Below are positions 25,975 through 35,709 of a stretch of 64,000 nucleotides of DNA, one piece after another. The notes beneath the pieces were generated by a model, which was not told where the DNA came from, did not search any database, and saw nothing but the letters and a program-made list of their open reading frames with translations. The position numbers and the translations under genes were made by a program. Origin of the DNA: Methylomusa anaerophila (GTDB taxonomy: Bacteria; Bacillota; Negativicutes; Sporomusales; Sporomusaceae); assembly GCF_003966895.1 (NCBI RefSeq), contig NZ_AP018449.1, positions 3,303,501 through 3,367,500 on the forward strand. The letters are read 5' to 3'. Positions within the stretch are counted from its first letter, which is position 1; each line of letters begins with the position of its first letter.

Positions 25975-26709
25975 ATGATTATCTTTCCGGCCATTGACAT
26001 TCGCGGCGGAAAATGCGTCAGGCTTACCGAAGGCCGGTTTGATCAGGAGACGGTTTTTGCCGACAATCCTGCGGCGATGGCTATCAAATGGGCAGCGGCA
26101 GGCGCTACCTACTTGCATGTGGTAGATCTAGACGGAGCTTTAGCCGGCAAGCCTGTAAATGTAAGCGTGATTGCGGAAATCGTGCAGTCGGTCGCCATTC
26201 CGATACAAATTGGCGGTGGTATTCGCACTCTCAATAATATTGAAACAGTGCTGGCATCTGGGGTAGAGCGGGTTATATTAGGTTCAGTGGCTGTTCGTAA
26301 CCCTGAATTGGTCAAGACGGCTTGCCGGGAATTTGGCGAACGCATTGTAATAGGAATTGACGCCAGGGACGGCCTGGTCGCCGTAGAGGGTTGGGGTGTA
26401 AGCGGCGGCATTGCAGCGGAAGAGTTGGCCAAACGAATGGCGGACAAGGGTGTAGCCCGCATTATTTATACAGACATTTCCCGCGACGGCACACTACGCG
26501 GCGTCAATGTTGCCGCCACGGCATCCCTCGCCAGGGCTGCCGGCATTCCCGTTATCGCTTCAGGCGGTGTGAGCAGCATCGAGGATATTCGCCTGATTAC
26601 GCAGGCATCAGCGGAGGGCATTGAGGGGGTTATCGTCGGTAAGGCTATTTATACCGGGGCGCTTGACCTGCCGGCTGCTCTCGCCTTAGTCCGGGAAGGG
26701 GTGATATAG
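25975..26709 (+). CDS. hisA: ProFAR isomerase
   Basis: This 244-residue TIM barrel isomerises ProFAR to PRFAR. The catalytic Asp near residue 8 ([15 protein letters not shown]) and the second Asp (YTDISRDGT, near 169) are present, with phosphate-binding IQIGGGIR and IASGGV. Start 25975 follows CAAGGAG, and hisF begins one base after the stop. Confidence 0.97.
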   Translation: MIIFPAIDIRGGKCVRLTEGRFDQETVFADNPAAMAIKWAAAGATYLHVVDLDGALAGKPVNVSVIAEIVQSVAIPIQIGGGIRTLNNIETVLASGVERVILGSVAVRNPELVKTACREFGERIVIGIDARDGLVAVEGWGVSGGIAAEELAKRMADKGVARIIYTDISRDGTLRGVNVAATASLARAAGIPVIASGGVSSIEDIRLITQASAEGIEGVIVGKAIYTGALDLPAALALVREGVI

Positions 26710-26710
26710 T

Positions 26711-27469
26711 ATGCACACCAAGCGAATTATTCCTTGCTTGGATGTCAAAGACGGCCGGGTTGTGAAAGGGACTAATTTCGTCGGTTTGCGGGATGCGGGT
26801 GATCCGGTGGAATTAGCCAAAGTATATGATCAGATGATGGCCGATGAATTGGTGTTTCTTGACATAACTGCCTCGTCCGACCAGCGCAATACCATGGTGG
26901 ATGTGGTGGAGCGAACAGCGGCCGAAGTATTTATTCCTTATACTGTTGGCGGCGGAATTCGCGCAGTGGAGGATATCCGCAAAATGTTGAAAGCCGGCGC
27001 TGATAAAGTTTCTCTTAATACTGCGGCGGTGAAAAATCCGGATCTAATTAGTGAAGGAGCCAAACGTTTTGGCCGGCAATGCATTGTCCTGGCGGTTGAC
27101 GCTAGGCAGGTAGGGACGAATCAATGGGAAGTTTATATTAACGGTGGCCGTACACCCACAGGTATTGACGTTTGGGAGTGGGTAAAGCGTGCAACTCAGA
27201 TGGGGGCAGGGGAAATACTCCTTACAAGTATGGACAAAGACGGCACAAAAGACGGTTATGATATCCCTCTTACCCGGGCCGTATCCGAAGCTGTGGACGT
27301 GCCGGTTATTGCCTCGGGCGGCGCCGGCGAGATGGAGCATTTTTATGATGTTTTGACTATCGGCAAAGCTGATGCCGTATTGGCCGCTTCCGTTTTTCAC
27401 TACGGCCAGTTTACCGTAGGGCAAGTGAAGGAATATCTCAGATCGCGCGGGGTGGAGGTAAGATCATGA
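26711..27469 (+). CDS. hisF: Imidazole glycerol phosphate synthase, cyclase subunit
   Basis: This 252-residue TIM barrel is paralogous to HisA and makes IGP and AICAR from PRFAR and ammonia. It has [15 protein letters not shown] with catalytic Asp11, [15 protein letters not shown] and [15 protein letters not shown] with the second catalytic Asp, then IASGGAG. The AICAR it releases re-enters purine synthesis through PurH at 6194-7738. It overlaps hisIE by 4 bases. Confidence 0.97.
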   Translation: MHTKRIIPCLDVKDGRVVKGTNFVGLRDAGDPVELAKVYDQMMADELVFLDITASSDQRNTMVDVVERTAAEVFIPYTVGGGIRAVEDIRKMLKAGADKVSLNTAAVKNPDLISEGAKRFGRQCIVLAVDARQVGTNQWEVYINGGRTPTGIDVWEWVKRATQMGAGEILLTSMDKDGTKDGYDIPLTRAVSEAVDVPVIASGGAGEMEHFYDVLTIGKADAVLAASVFHYGQFTVGQVKEYLRSRGVEVRS

Positions 27470-28122
27470 TGGAAATAGATGGGATTCGATATGATGCCAA
27501 CGGTCTGGTGCCGGCAATTGTGCAGGATGAGGCCACCGGGACGGTGCTTATGCTGGCCTATATGAATCGGGAATCACTGATGAAAACTATCGCCACAGGT
27601 TATACCTGGTTTTATAGCCGCAGCCGGAACAGCCTGTGGCATAAAGGGGAAACCTCCGGACATGTGCAAAAAGTAAAAGACATATTCTACGACTGTGATG
27701 CCGACACTCTGCTGGTGAAGGTTGAACAAACAGGGGTAGCTTGTCATGAAGGGACTTTCTCCTGCTTCAGCCGCAAGTTAGGTCAGAAGCAAAGTGAAAT
27801 AGAAAGAGTTGCTGATCCGCAAGCGGAGTATGGTGAGGCGTCAATCACCATACTCCATGAGCTGTATCATATTATTAATGATCGTAAGCTAAACCCCAAA
27901 GAAGGGTCATATACCACATATTTGTTTGATAAAGGACAAGACAAAATCCTCAAAAAGGTCGGTGAAGAATCGGCTGAAACCATTATTGCTTCCAAAAATA
28001 ACAGTAAAACGGAAATATTATACGAGATGGCCGATTTATGGTATCACTGTCTGGTATTACTGGCTTACCATGGCATTACTCCTACTGAATTATTCGCAGA
28101 ACTGAAAAGCAGACGAAAGTGA
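27466..28122 (+). CDS. hisIE: Bifunctional PRA-CH / PRA-PH
   Basis: This 218-residue fusion does steps two and three of histidine synthesis. The N-terminal HisI cyclohydrolase shows [18 protein letters not shown] and the zinc/metal motif [11 protein letters not shown] with CHEGTFSCF. The C-terminal HisE pyrophosphohydrolase (from about residue 120) shows [14 protein letters not shown] and the E-rich helix of the MazG fold. It is the last gene of the operon, convergent with the next gene after 7 bases and with no visible terminator. Confidence 0.96.
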   Translation: MMEIDGIRYDANGLVPAIVQDEATGTVLMLAYMNRESLMKTIATGYTWFYSRSRNSLWHKGETSGHVQKVKDIFYDCDADTLLVKVEQTGVACHEGTFSCFSRKLGQKQSEIERVADPQAEYGEASITILHELYHIINDRKLNPKEGSYTTYLFDKGQDKILKKVGEESAETIIASKNNSKTEILYEMADLWYHCLVLLAYHGITPTELFAELKSRRK

Positions 28123-28129
28123 ATAAGAG

Positions 28130-29029
28130 TTAAGACGGGGCGCTGGCAATAATCAATTGGATTTGACCGAAAGAGAGGTTAATGGGTATCCGATGGCCGT
28201 TTTTAACGGGTATCTCAATTGTGTCGCTAATAGACTGCGGGGTTAGGTCAAGCTCTGTTCCTCTGTCGGACATGTTAACTGAAAAAACGCCGTTATGTAC
28301 ATTCAAAAACTCTGCGGCACTATCCTTGGTTAACTCGTCTATCACAGCAAGATCTTCTTGGCTGAAGCGACGGGCCAGTTCCAAAAGGGATAAATCTTCC
28401 AGCAACAAGCCGGTGAACAGGTTAACGTTACCGGAAATGGATTGCGTTACAAACCAGTTGCCAACCATTTGCGGCAGATCTTGAGAGAAAGGAATAGAGC
28501 GGGTTAGTATCGGTTCGTCATCGAGAAACCGGATAATATTGCGCAAGAAAAGCGCGGTATAGTCATAGTATAAGTCGGCCACAGTCTTTTCTTCCGAAAA
28601 ATCAAGGAAAATACGCACAATGGCGTCAATATCCCGGTTTTGCAGCGATTTAAACTGGTTGGAAGTGAACTGGTTCGCCTGTTTATAACTTTCGAGAGTG
28701 TTTTCTAATTGGCTGAGACTGAGGAACCCTTTGTCGACAATAGCTTGGCTTAGGCTGAGGTGGCGATTATTTTGGGCATCTAACAGTTGATCAACTTGCT
28801 GGCTGGTAAGGTACCCTTTGGCGATGGCAATTTCCCCGAACTTACGGTCCATCACCTGCTGAAGCTGATGCACTTCCTCCACTTGATTGGCAGTCATCAG
28901 TCCGGAATTAATTGCAAGCACTCCCAGTTTGACCCGCACGGAACGTTCATATTCGAAAGCGTCATAAAGCTGGTCTACCGTTAATATTTCTTTATTAAAC
29001 AAATACTGTCCAAAATATTGACTAAACAT
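28130..29029 (-). CDS. MshEN-like repeat protein fused to a CheX-like domain
   Basis: This 299-residue protein has two parts. Residues about 5-117 are four repeats with an exact 29-residue period (Gly7, Gly36, Gly65, Ser94), each reading roughly LG-x2-A/L-I-x2-GFLT-x3-QL-x6-Q. That resembles the 24-residue motif of the MshEN c-di-GMP receptor. Residues about 135-299 look like a CheX/CheC-type domain: ELTKDSAAEFLNVHNGVF contains the ExxN phosphatase pair at Glu240/Asn243. The adjacent CheY gene fits a CheY-P phosphatase. It could instead be a phosphate-independent scaffold. Nucleotide binding is inference from the motif only. Confidence 0.65.
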   Translation of the reverse strand: MFSQYFGQYLFNKEILTVDQLYDAFEYERSVRVKLGVLAINSGLMTANQVEEVHQLQQVMDRKFGEIAIAKGYLTSQQVDQLLDAQNNRHLSLSQAIVDKGFLSLSQLENTLESYKQANQFTSNQFKSLQNRDIDAIVRIFLDFSEEKTVADLYYDYTALFLRNIIRFLDDEPILTRSIPFSQDLPQMVGNWFVTQSISGNVNLFTGLLLEDLSLLELARRFSQEDLAVIDELTKDSAAEFLNVHNGVFSVNMSDRGTELDLTPQSISDTIEIPVKNGHRIPINLSFGQIQLIIASAPS

Positions 29030-29117
29030 GATTCATCTCCTTCTGTGGCACTGGCCGTTACAGTTTGAGGTGTGAGTTGTAGTTGGATAGTGTGTAACTT
29101 GAAATTGCAGGATAGTG

Positions 29118-29468
29118 TCACCGGCCAATGGCTTTAGCAATTTGTTCTTTCGTGTAAGGTTTCTGAATGAAATCAGCAGCGCCGCATTTTAGGGCTTCAA
29201 TTAGTTTTGCGGACGTGCCGCTGGAAGAAAGCATGATGACCCGGGCGTTGGGGTCATACTCTTTTATACGTTTCAGGGATTCCAATCCGTCAAGTTCAGG
29301 CATCACAATATCCATAAGCACGGTTTCAGGTTTGTGAACCTGGTAAAAATCTACACCTTCAAGACCGTTTTTGGCTTCAAAAACTTCGCAGTCCCATTGT
29401 TCTAAAATATCGCGAAGTTTTTTACGGACAAGCATTGAATCATCACAAATTAATATTTTAGCGGCCAT
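29118..29468 (-). CDS. cheY: CheY-like single-domain response regulator
   Basis: This 116-residue receiver domain has the acidic pair Asp9-Asp10, phospho-acceptor Asp53 (VLMDIVMPELDG), the Ser/Thr switch (MLSSSGT) and the conserved Lys in IQKPYT. It has no output domain. The ATG at 29468 is chosen because AAAGGGG is about 7 bases upstream; a longer frame to 29489 lacks a site. It precedes the CheX-like gene in the same direction (88 bases apart), likely one unit. Confidence 0.92.
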   Translation of the reverse strand: MAAKILICDDSMLVRKKLRDILEQWDCEVFEAKNGLEGVDFYQVHKPETVLMDIVMPELDGLESLKRIKEYDPNARVIMLSSSGTSAKLIEALKCGAADFIQKPYTKEQIAKAIGR

Positions 29469-29491
29469 AACGTAACCCCTTTCTATCAATA

Positions 29492-29533
29492 CTAAAGCGT
29501 TAGGGAGAAGGATTTATATTTGGAAATAAACAA
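29492..29533 (-). CDS. Possible 13-residue leader ORF upstream of cheY
   Basis: On the minus strand AAAAAAGGAGGTGAA is followed by TTG (29533) and a 13-codon frame ending at 29492. The ribosome site is as strong as any in the window, but the start is TTG and the peptide is tiny. It is listed because a near-identical arrangement stands upstream of yteA. Confidence 0.2.
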   Translation of the reverse strand: MFISKYKSFSLTL

Positions 29534-29709
29534 TTCACCTCCTTTTTTGAATAATAGGTAAGCGAGAAAAAGGATATTTTGCAATAATTATGCAAATATG
29601 ATATAACAAAAGCGGATGGATTAGAGGGTATCCCCTATTTTTCGGATATATTGGACATTATTATAATAAATCTTATTTATTATCTTATTGAAAGGGGCCG
29701 TGATATTAT

Positions 29710-30204
29710 ATGGCAAAGGATTGTTCTTTTGATATTGTGTCCGAAGTTGACATGCAGGAAATGGACAATGCCATTAATCAAACTGGGAAAGAGATTAGTC
29801 AGCGGTACGATTTTAAAGGGAGCAAAGCGGAAATCGTCCTGGACAAAGATTCTTTAAAGCTTACAGCCGAAGATGATTATAAGCTGGGCGCCATGCTGGA
29901 TATACTTCGTACTAAAATGGTAAAACGCAATGTGCCGTTAAAATGCCTGCAGCCGGGAAAAATTGAGCCGGCCTCAGGTGGCACGGTCAAACAGACGATC
30001 ACCATTCAAAAAGGTATAAGCAAGGAAAAAGGCAAGGAAGTGGTAAGCGCCGTTAAGGACTTGAAGTTAAAGGTCCAAGCTCAGATAATGGATGACCAGG
30101 TACGGGTAACCGGAGCGAAAAAAGACGATCTGCAAATGGTGATTCAAAAACTTAAAGAAAATGATTTCGGTATCGACCTTCAGTTCATTAACTTCCGTTC
30201 ATAG
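29710..30204 (+). CDS. yajQ: YajQ family nucleotide-binding protein
   Basis: This 164-residue protein matches YajQ throughout: [15 protein letters not shown] at the N-terminus, [10 protein letters not shown] near 36, and the C-terminal [19 protein letters not shown]. YajQ has two RNP-like ferredoxin folds; some members bind c-di-GMP, others RNA or tRNA. GAAAGGGG precedes the ATG. It lies beside the MshEN-like/CheX gene and the chemotaxis cluster, which may or may not be meaningful. Confidence 0.93.
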   Translation: MAKDCSFDIVSEVDMQEMDNAINQTGKEISQRYDFKGSKAEIVLDKDSLKLTAEDDYKLGAMLDILRTKMVKRNVPLKCLQPGKIEPASGGTVKQTITIQKGISKEKGKEVVSAVKDLKLKVQAQIMDDQVRVTGAKKDDLQMVIQKLKENDFGIDLQFINFRS

Positions 30205-30231
30205 AACTATTTATACAAAAAAAGGACAGGA

Positions 30232-30266
30232 AAAGAAAGGACAGGAAAACAGCCTGCCCTTTCTTT
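30232..30266. terminator. Bidirectional terminator, yajQ / STAS gene
   Basis: AAAGAAAGGACAGG pairs with CCTGCCCTTTCTTT (one mismatch) between the convergent genes ending at 30204 and 30279. A- and T-rich flanks suit both directions. Confidence 0.75.
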
Positions 30267-30278
30267 ATAATATATTTT

Positions 30279-30626
30279 TCAAGAAATACAATCGTGACAG
30301 TCTCTGTCGGAATCAGAGTCTTGCAGGATTGGGAATGCCTTTGTCAGCCGTGTTCGTTCAAAAGCGGTTTTGGCCAAGCCCTGTAATTCGGTCAAAACAA
30401 TGTTACCGCCGTTTTGAAGCGCACGTTTTTGGATGTTGACCAGCGTACCAAGGCCGGTGGAATTAATTCCGGTTACTTTCGAAAAATTTAAAGTGAAATT
30501 ATAATAGCCTTTTTCAATGTAATCTAACAAGGTCTCGCGTATTTCGGCAACGAGTTCTCCCTGGAGGTCACCGGCAAGGTGGACAATTACCTGACTGCCG
30601 GCTACTTGAAATTCCTGATTTTTCAC
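30279..30626 (-). CDS. STAS-domain anti-anti-sigma factor
   Basis: This 115-residue protein is a SpoIIAA/RsbV-like STAS domain. The phosphorylatable serine is Ser56 in TGINSTGLGTL. The fold pattern (VIVHLAGDLQGE, then FTLNFSKV) is intact. The C-terminal tail DSDSDRDCHDC is acidic with two cysteines and is not part of the usual domain. No kinase partner is adjacent. It is downstream of the chemoreceptor on the same strand, so a signalling role with it is possible. Confidence 0.88.
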   Translation of the reverse strand: MKNQEFQVAGSQVIVHLAGDLQGELVAEIRETLLDYIEKGYYNFTLNFSKVTGINSTGLGTLVNIQKRALQNGGNIVLTELQGLAKTAFERTRLTKAFPILQDSDSDRDCHDCIS

Positions 30627-30726
30627 TTCTTAATCCTCCTAGCGATGATATGATGATATTAGGGTATTGGAAAATCATATAACTATTGAACAAGGATAAA
30701 AGGATAATAAGATAATAGAATCGGAG

Positions 30727-32736
30727 TTAGGTGGTGAAGTTTTCCATGGCCGTCATTAGGTCGGTAGCCATCGTGTTTGTTGCGGACGAGTTAGAAGCGA
30801 GGGCGTCCATAATTGTAGAGGTATGATTGGTTGCCGTAGAAACATCTTTGGCTTGTTCCGCGGTGTTCTCAATTACAGTTGCCAAAGAATCTATCAAGTC
30901 GATGATTCGATCAGATTGGGTTACTTCTTCATCGGTAATTTCCAGTACGCCTTCTATATCTTGCACAGTGTTGTTGACAGCAGTCAAAATGTTTTCCAGC
31001 GACTGGCCGGCTTCGTTGGCACTTAAAACGCCTTCTTCCACTTCCGTGCGGCTGGCCTGCATCGCTTCAACCGCCGCCGAAGTACTTTGGGTTACCTTTT
31101 GTATCAAGGCGGCAACCTCAGTTGCTCCCTGGCTGGATTGTTCAGCCAGTTTTTTTACTTCTTTTGCTACTACGGCGAAACCACGGCCTGCTTCGCCTGC
31201 CCTGGCCGCTTCAATTGCCGCATTTAAGGAAAGTAAATTGGTTTGGGAGGCTATATCAGTGATAGTATGAGTAATAGCGCCAATTTTCTCGGTATACTGA
31301 TCCAGTGTGGCAATCAGGGTTTCTGTCTCCATCGTCTTCATTCGTATGTTTGCCATCCGGGTAACAGTTTCCACTACAGTCTGTTGACCTTGCAAAGCGG
31401 CGTTTAGTGTTTCCTTGGAGTTAGTTACCGCGGAAGTCGCTTCTCTTTTAGCGATATCGACTAGAGATGAAAGCTCCAATAAGGATTTTGACACTTCTAC
31501 AACTGATTCATTTCCAATCTCCGCATCATCCGAGAGCTTACGGCTAATTGCGGCAACATCGGTGGCTGTAGCCGATACATCCTGTACGGAAGCGGCCGTT
31601 TCTTCGGAAGCAGCCACCACTTGTTCAGCTGATTGCGACACGGTTTGAACCAAGCCTCGTAAATTTTTCATCATTTTATTCATAGCTATTCCCAAACGTC
31701 CTACTTCGTCGTTAGTGGTTATGGGAATCTCAGGCAATGCCAAATTGCCGGCGGCAATTTCCTCTACGCAGGTAACCATATCCCGAACCTGCTCGACTGT
31801 AAGCTTTAGCACCAGCAATGCCAGCAATATTGCGGAGCCCAGACCGGATATAATCATGAACCAGAAGAGATGCCGGAGAAAACTGTAGCGCTCGTCGGCA
31901 TGTGAATATTCTTGCTTGGAAAGTTCCAACTGGAGGTTGATTAACTCCGAAAGATTTTGCGACATAGGCTCAAGACTGGAGTACATCTCTTCGATCATGA
32001 AGGTGCTCAGAGCGTTTTTATCTTCTTTCGCCATAATGCTGGACGCTTTCGCGAGAGCGCCGTCGGCTATGCCGAAGAAACCGTCAATTTGGGCTGCCAT
32101 ACGTTCTTCTTCCTTGGTGATGGGTATGGATTTATAGGCTGTCCACTGCTGTTTAATGATTTGCGTTCCCTCGTCCAGCCTTTTTCTTCCCAGCGCCCAG
32201 GCCAGATGCCCGTCTTTTACCTTGTGGCAAGTATCAATAATGTTTACAGTAAAGGCATCGGACATAATTTTTAGTTCTTTCAGAACCAGAATCCGGTTGG
32301 TGTACATAGTTCTTAGGTCATTGTTCGACGCCTTCATGCCATGAAGACCGAGAATACCTACACCTATCGTTACAAGAGAGAGCAAAGCAACAACCGCAAG
32401 CAACTTAAATTTTAAGCTAAACCTGCCTAACAATTTTTGCAGAATGTGGAGGGAGTTCGTTTCTTTTCTTTCGGCAGCTTCTAAGGAACCCGGATTTTTA
32501 TTGTCAGAAAGCCTTAATTTGGCAAGTATGGGTTTAAGGTGAGCAGAATTTCCTGACAATTGCCGCAGGGTATCCGATATTTTTGAGAATATACTTTGCT
32601 TGGATTTCTTCGAACCGAAATTGAGCTTATTGTAAGTGAGTCCAGACTTGGTACGCATGGGTTTAATGCGGACGATATTTCCGAACATATTTCTAATATC
32701 GGTGATTAACATCGCAAAGCGCTTAAAAAATTTCAC
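30727..32736 (-). CDS. Methyl-accepting chemotaxis protein with N-terminal extension
   Basis: This 669-residue chemoreceptor has TM1 near residues 112-132 ([19 protein letters not shown]), a 4-helix-bundle sensor, TM2 near 290-310, HAMP, and a signalling domain with the conserved tip [20 protein letters not shown]. The first 110 residues lie before TM1 and are unusual: a unit recurs with a 43-residue spacing (Gly19/Gly62, Lys25-Pro26/Lys68-Pro69, Lys30/Lys73, Asn36-Lys37/Asn79-Lys80). Their role is unknown. The GTG start at 32736 follows AAAAGGAG. A start nearer TM1 is possible but has no better ribosome site that I noticed. Confidence 0.9.
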   Translation of the reverse strand: MKFFKRFAMLITDIRNMFGNIVRIKPMRTKSGLTYNKLNFGSKKSKQSIFSKISDTLRQLSGNSAHLKPILAKLRLSDNKNPGSLEAAERKETNSLHILQKLLGRFSLKFKLLAVVALLSLVTIGVGILGLHGMKASNNDLRTMYTNRILVLKELKIMSDAFTVNIIDTCHKVKDGHLAWALGRKRLDEGTQIIKQQWTAYKSIPITKEEERMAAQIDGFFGIADGALAKASSIMAKEDKNALSTFMIEEMYSSLEPMSQNLSELINLQLELSKQEYSHADERYSFLRHLFWFMIISGLGSAILLALLVLKLTVEQVRDMVTCVEEIAAGNLALPEIPITTNDEVGRLGIAMNKMMKNLRGLVQTVSQSAEQVVAASEETAASVQDVSATATDVAAISRKLSDDAEIGNESVVEVSKSLLELSSLVDIAKREATSAVTNSKETLNAALQGQQTVVETVTRMANIRMKTMETETLIATLDQYTEKIGAITHTITDIASQTNLLSLNAAIEAARAGEAGRGFAVVAKEVKKLAEQSSQGATEVAALIQKVTQSTSAAVEAMQASRTEVEEGVLSANEAGQSLENILTAVNNTVQDIEGVLEITDEEVTQSDRIIDLIDSLATVIENTAEQAKDVSTATNHTSTIMDALASNSSATNTMATDLMTAMENFTT

Positions 32737-33088
32737 TGTAATAACTCCTTTTCCGTTGTTGCTGCCTGAAGCTGCCTGAAGTGGATTCCCGGTTCATATC
32801 GCAATATGTAATAATATGTAGTGCTATGTAGAAATTGCACTTTCGACGCCGATTATCCTCTGCTCTTTATTTAATATTGTGTTAACTATTTGTTAATAAT
32901 TACTTTGAAGAATAGTAATCGGCAGTATCGTCCCGGTATGATTAAGCTGTGGACAGAGGTAAAGGGGTAACTATATAATTGAATTGACAGTAGACAGTAT
33001 TGACTGAAAGCAGGTTATATTTTACAAACAAGCTATAGCAGACTTTTTCAAACCATATTGTAGTAAGGCAAGCGGCAAGGAGAGCAGA
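32737..33088. other. Divergent intergenic region with sigma-D-like motifs
   Basis: This 352-base gap separates the chemoreceptor and the deacetylase-like gene. GCCGATTA occurs at 32848-32855 on plus, with TAGA at 32829-32832 (15-base spacing, close to the flagellar sigma pattern TAAA-N15-GCCGATAA). It also occurs on the minus strand at 32923-32916. No structured RNA, ORF or sigma-A pair stands out. Confidence 0.35.
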
Positions 33089-34312
33089 ATGAAATCAAAT
33101 AATAAAGTGAAATGGATACTGGTAGCAGGAATTATTCTGATTGCGATTTTACACTATTTGTTGCCAAAGGCACCGGACAGAACACCGGTATCACAACCTG
33201 TCCCCAACATTGAAAAAACCGGTGCCGGAATTATCGTAGACTTTACCGAGGAGGCCAACAGAATTCATGGGGCCGTTGACACGGCGCTCGCTCAAGAAAA
33301 AATTACACCTAAAGATATCAGGGAAGCTAACCGGGAGGTTGCCAGAACAACTGTGGAGGGAAAAATTCGTTGGCATTCCCGTCAAATCTTACTGTCCTTC
33401 CCCGCTGACGGGAACGAGAGTATTGATATTTTAGAACAGTCTGTTCGCAAACTGATTAAAGATGCCGGCGGCCAGGTGCTTGGAACTGAGCCGGACAATT
33501 ATCAAGGGTTGCCGGCAGTTCGTTGGGATATTGGCATCAAGGATAAATTGGATAACGATCCCCTGACTATTGTGACCGATAGACTATACATTGCCAGGGA
33601 AAAGGCTGCAGCCGCGCCGGTGGACAGGCCGAAGGCCAAGGTTGAGGGCAAACGGGGAGATTTGGCTATCATTATCGACGATTTTGGCTATACCAGGGAA
33701 CCCATCGCCGCTTTTGCCGAGATGGATCGTCCTATTACTTTTTCCGTACTGCCCAACCAGATTTTCAGCAATGAAGCCGCGTCTAAAGCTTTAGCCAGTG
33801 GCCATTTAGTCATGCTTCATCTGCCGTTAGAGCCCTCATCACCCACTGAAAAACAGGAACCGGCAACAATCACTGCCAACATGAGTGACGATCAAATCCG
33901 GCGGACTGTTGACAGAGCAGTTGCTGCTGTTCCCGGAGTCAAGGGAGTGAATAACCATCAAGGTTCCAAAGCAACTGCCGATAAAAGGGTTATGAAAACT
34001 GTAATGGAAGTACTCAAATCTCATAGTCTGTTTTTCATTGACAGCCGTACCGGTTCACATACAATTGCAGCGGCAACGGCGCATGACGCAGGTCTCAAAA
34101 TCGGAGAAAACGAGTTATTTCTGGATAACAGCTCAGATGTAACCTATATAAAAAATCAATTGCGCACTGCCGGGAATATAGCAGTACGCAATGGAAGCGC
34201 GATAGTTATTGGGCACGCAAGGATGAATACTGCTGTTGCCATTCGGGAGATGATACCCGAATTAGAGGCGGAGGGGGTACGCCTAGTGTATGCCTCGCAA
34301 TTACTGGAATGA
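33089..34312 (+). CDS. Divergent polysaccharide deacetylase (YibQ/DUF610 family)
   Basis: This 407-residue protein has an N-terminal membrane anchor (residues 9-25, WILVAGIILIAILHYLL), a variable linker of about 150 residues, and a C-terminal divergent polysaccharide-deacetylase domain (from about 190). Domain motifs are LAIIIDDFGY, ITFSVLPN, HLVMLHLPLEP, GVNNHQGS and FFIDSRTG. The family is a NodB-fold relative with partly altered metal sites, presumed to act on envelope polysaccharide. AAGGAGAG precedes the ATG. A repeat copy follows directly. Confidence 0.88.
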   Translation: MKSNNKVKWILVAGIILIAILHYLLPKAPDRTPVSQPVPNIEKTGAGIIVDFTEEANRIHGAVDTALAQEKITPKDIREANREVARTTVEGKIRWHSRQILLSFPADGNESIDILEQSVRKLIKDAGGQVLGTEPDNYQGLPAVRWDIGIKDKLDNDPLTIVTDRLYIAREKAAAAPVDRPKAKVEGKRGDLAIIIDDFGYTREPIAAFAEMDRPITFSVLPNQIFSNEAASKALASGHLVMLHLPLEPSSPTEKQEPATITANMSDDQIRRTVDRAVAAVPGVKGVNNHQGSKATADKRVMKTVMEVLKSHSLFFIDSRTGSHTIAAATAHDAGLKIGENELFLDNSSDVTYIKNQLRTAGNIAVRNGSAIVIGHARMNTAVAIREMIPELEAEGVRLVYASQLLE

Positions 34313-34323
34313 CTTTTTGGCTA

Positions 34324-34530
34324 AAAGTGGGGAACTGCTTATAAACCGCCATCTGCGTCGTTGTTCCTGCGTGCTTCACTCCAGCGTACATCCCAGTACG
34401 CTTGCGTTCCAGTACTCGTCACGCCTACGGTCTGACTATGATAGTTCGAACTGTAATTAGCAAATATCATTACAATAAGTTTTTTTCATATGCAACGGTA
34501 TCTAACGATTTCTAAGCAGTTCGTGGCAGT
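34324..34530 (+). repeat. Long-hairpin repeat, subfamily A, copy 7 (expanded)
   Basis: The left half is normal (AACTGCTTATAAACC near 34333). The right arm carries about 70 extra bases between CGCCT and ATCTAACGATTTCTAAGCAG. The insert starts ACGGTCTGACTATG and ends ATATGCAACGGT, like the copy at 7750-8025, so the two share a derived form. Confidence 0.8.
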
Positions 34531-34608
34531 AGGTAACCTTTATAGGTACGTTCAAATACGTTCAAAAAACACATAGTATTAATTTTGAGGGGCTAGTTCA
34601 GGCCGCTA

Positions 34609-35658
34609 CTAAAAAAGTTCAAAAAGCGAAACTACAAACTCCAGTAAGATTATTAAGATAATAGCAGCTTCCATAAGTTCGGACCGGTTTGTTACAACTT
34701 CCTCGGTTAGCAGGTTGTAACTGCGCTGAATGACTTCAATACGCTGGTCAATGCTTGCTGCCCAGTCTTGAATTCGCACCAGGCGGAGATAGGTGGTGTA
34801 AACTCTGGCGTAGAACACATCTTCTGTTATTCTGAGCGAGTTATGGATTTTACTGGTAATGGAAGTGATGTCGGCTAAGAGTTCCAGAACCTGGCGGCGA
34901 ATGCGCCGGTATTCTCCTAACCGGCGGTAAACGGCAGTCCGTTCAGCCTCGGCGATGGCGTCGTACATTTTATCAATTTCCCGGTCCAGCAGGTGATCGT
35001 AGTAACGGAGTTCCAGGAGCTGGGCATTGGCAAATTCCAGTAAATCGGGTATGTCTGGGCTGCCGGTCGGGTCATAGACCACTGCTTTGTCCCAGCCCAT
35101 GACAGTAAAATCTTCGGCGTAAGAGAAACGGTTTGCCAGGGTTTCGCGGCGGGTTTCAGGGCTAACAGGTTCTTTTTCGGCAAGAAGAAGCGGTACCATA
35201 TCCCAGTCTTTCCATTGCTGAAAGTAATAAATTACCAAGTCTTCATCGACTATGGGAGCCCTTTCGCCGATTATCGCCGGGCGAATTGCCGCTACAACTG
35301 ATTCCAGCACACTCAGGAATATTTCTTCCGGAATATTATCAATATCCACAGCCAGGTTGACCAGGTGGTCGTAAGTTGTGTCCGGCGGTAGGGTGATACG
35401 GAAAATAAGGCTGATCACTCCCAGATCATAGATCCTGGCCCGGACTTCGGCAGAATAAGCATATCCGGCGATTGGTACCTGTTGCGGCGCCAATTGAGCG
35501 GTGACAGGCGCATTTTTAAAGGCAATGGCCTTAGGGGATACGCGTGTAAGACGCAGGCGGGAAACGGAACTGCCGGCGGCAAGTATGGACTCAGCCTTTT
35601 CCAGGCTAATTGCGTTGGCGGTATCGTATAATCTGTATACCCAAATTGTGCAGCACAT
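34609..35658 (-). CDS. RMD1/YagE family protein (DUF155)
   Basis: This 349-residue protein has the DUF155 layout: a variable N-terminal part, the segment DLLEFANAQLLELRYYDHLLD (about 215-235), a long helical stretch, DWAASIDQRIEVIQRSYNLL (about 305) and a single C-terminal membrane helix (about 330-347). RMD1-like proteins are tail-anchored and largely uncharacterised in bacteria. GGGAGG is 6 bases before the ATG. It has its own promoter region with repeated operator-like sequence. Confidence 0.8.
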   Translation of the reverse strand: MCCTIWVYRLYDTANAISLEKAESILAAGSSVSRLRLTRVSPKAIAFKNAPVTAQLAPQQVPIAGYAYSAEVRARIYDLGVISLIFRITLPPDTTYDHLVNLAVDIDNIPEEIFLSVLESVVAAIRPAIIGERAPIVDEDLVIYYFQQWKDWDMVPLLLAEKEPVSPETRRETLANRFSYAEDFTVMGWDKAVVYDPTGSPDIPDLLEFANAQLLELRYYDHLLDREIDKMYDAIAEAERTAVYRRLGEYRRIRRQVLELLADITSITSKIHNSLRITEDVFYARVYTTYLRLVRIQDWAASIDQRIEVIQRSYNLLTEEVVTNRSELMEAAIILIILLEFVVSLFELF

Positions 35659-35709
35659 TTTATATCCTCCCTTGATTTCAAAAGTCGGGGGAGTGAATAT
35701 TTGAATATT

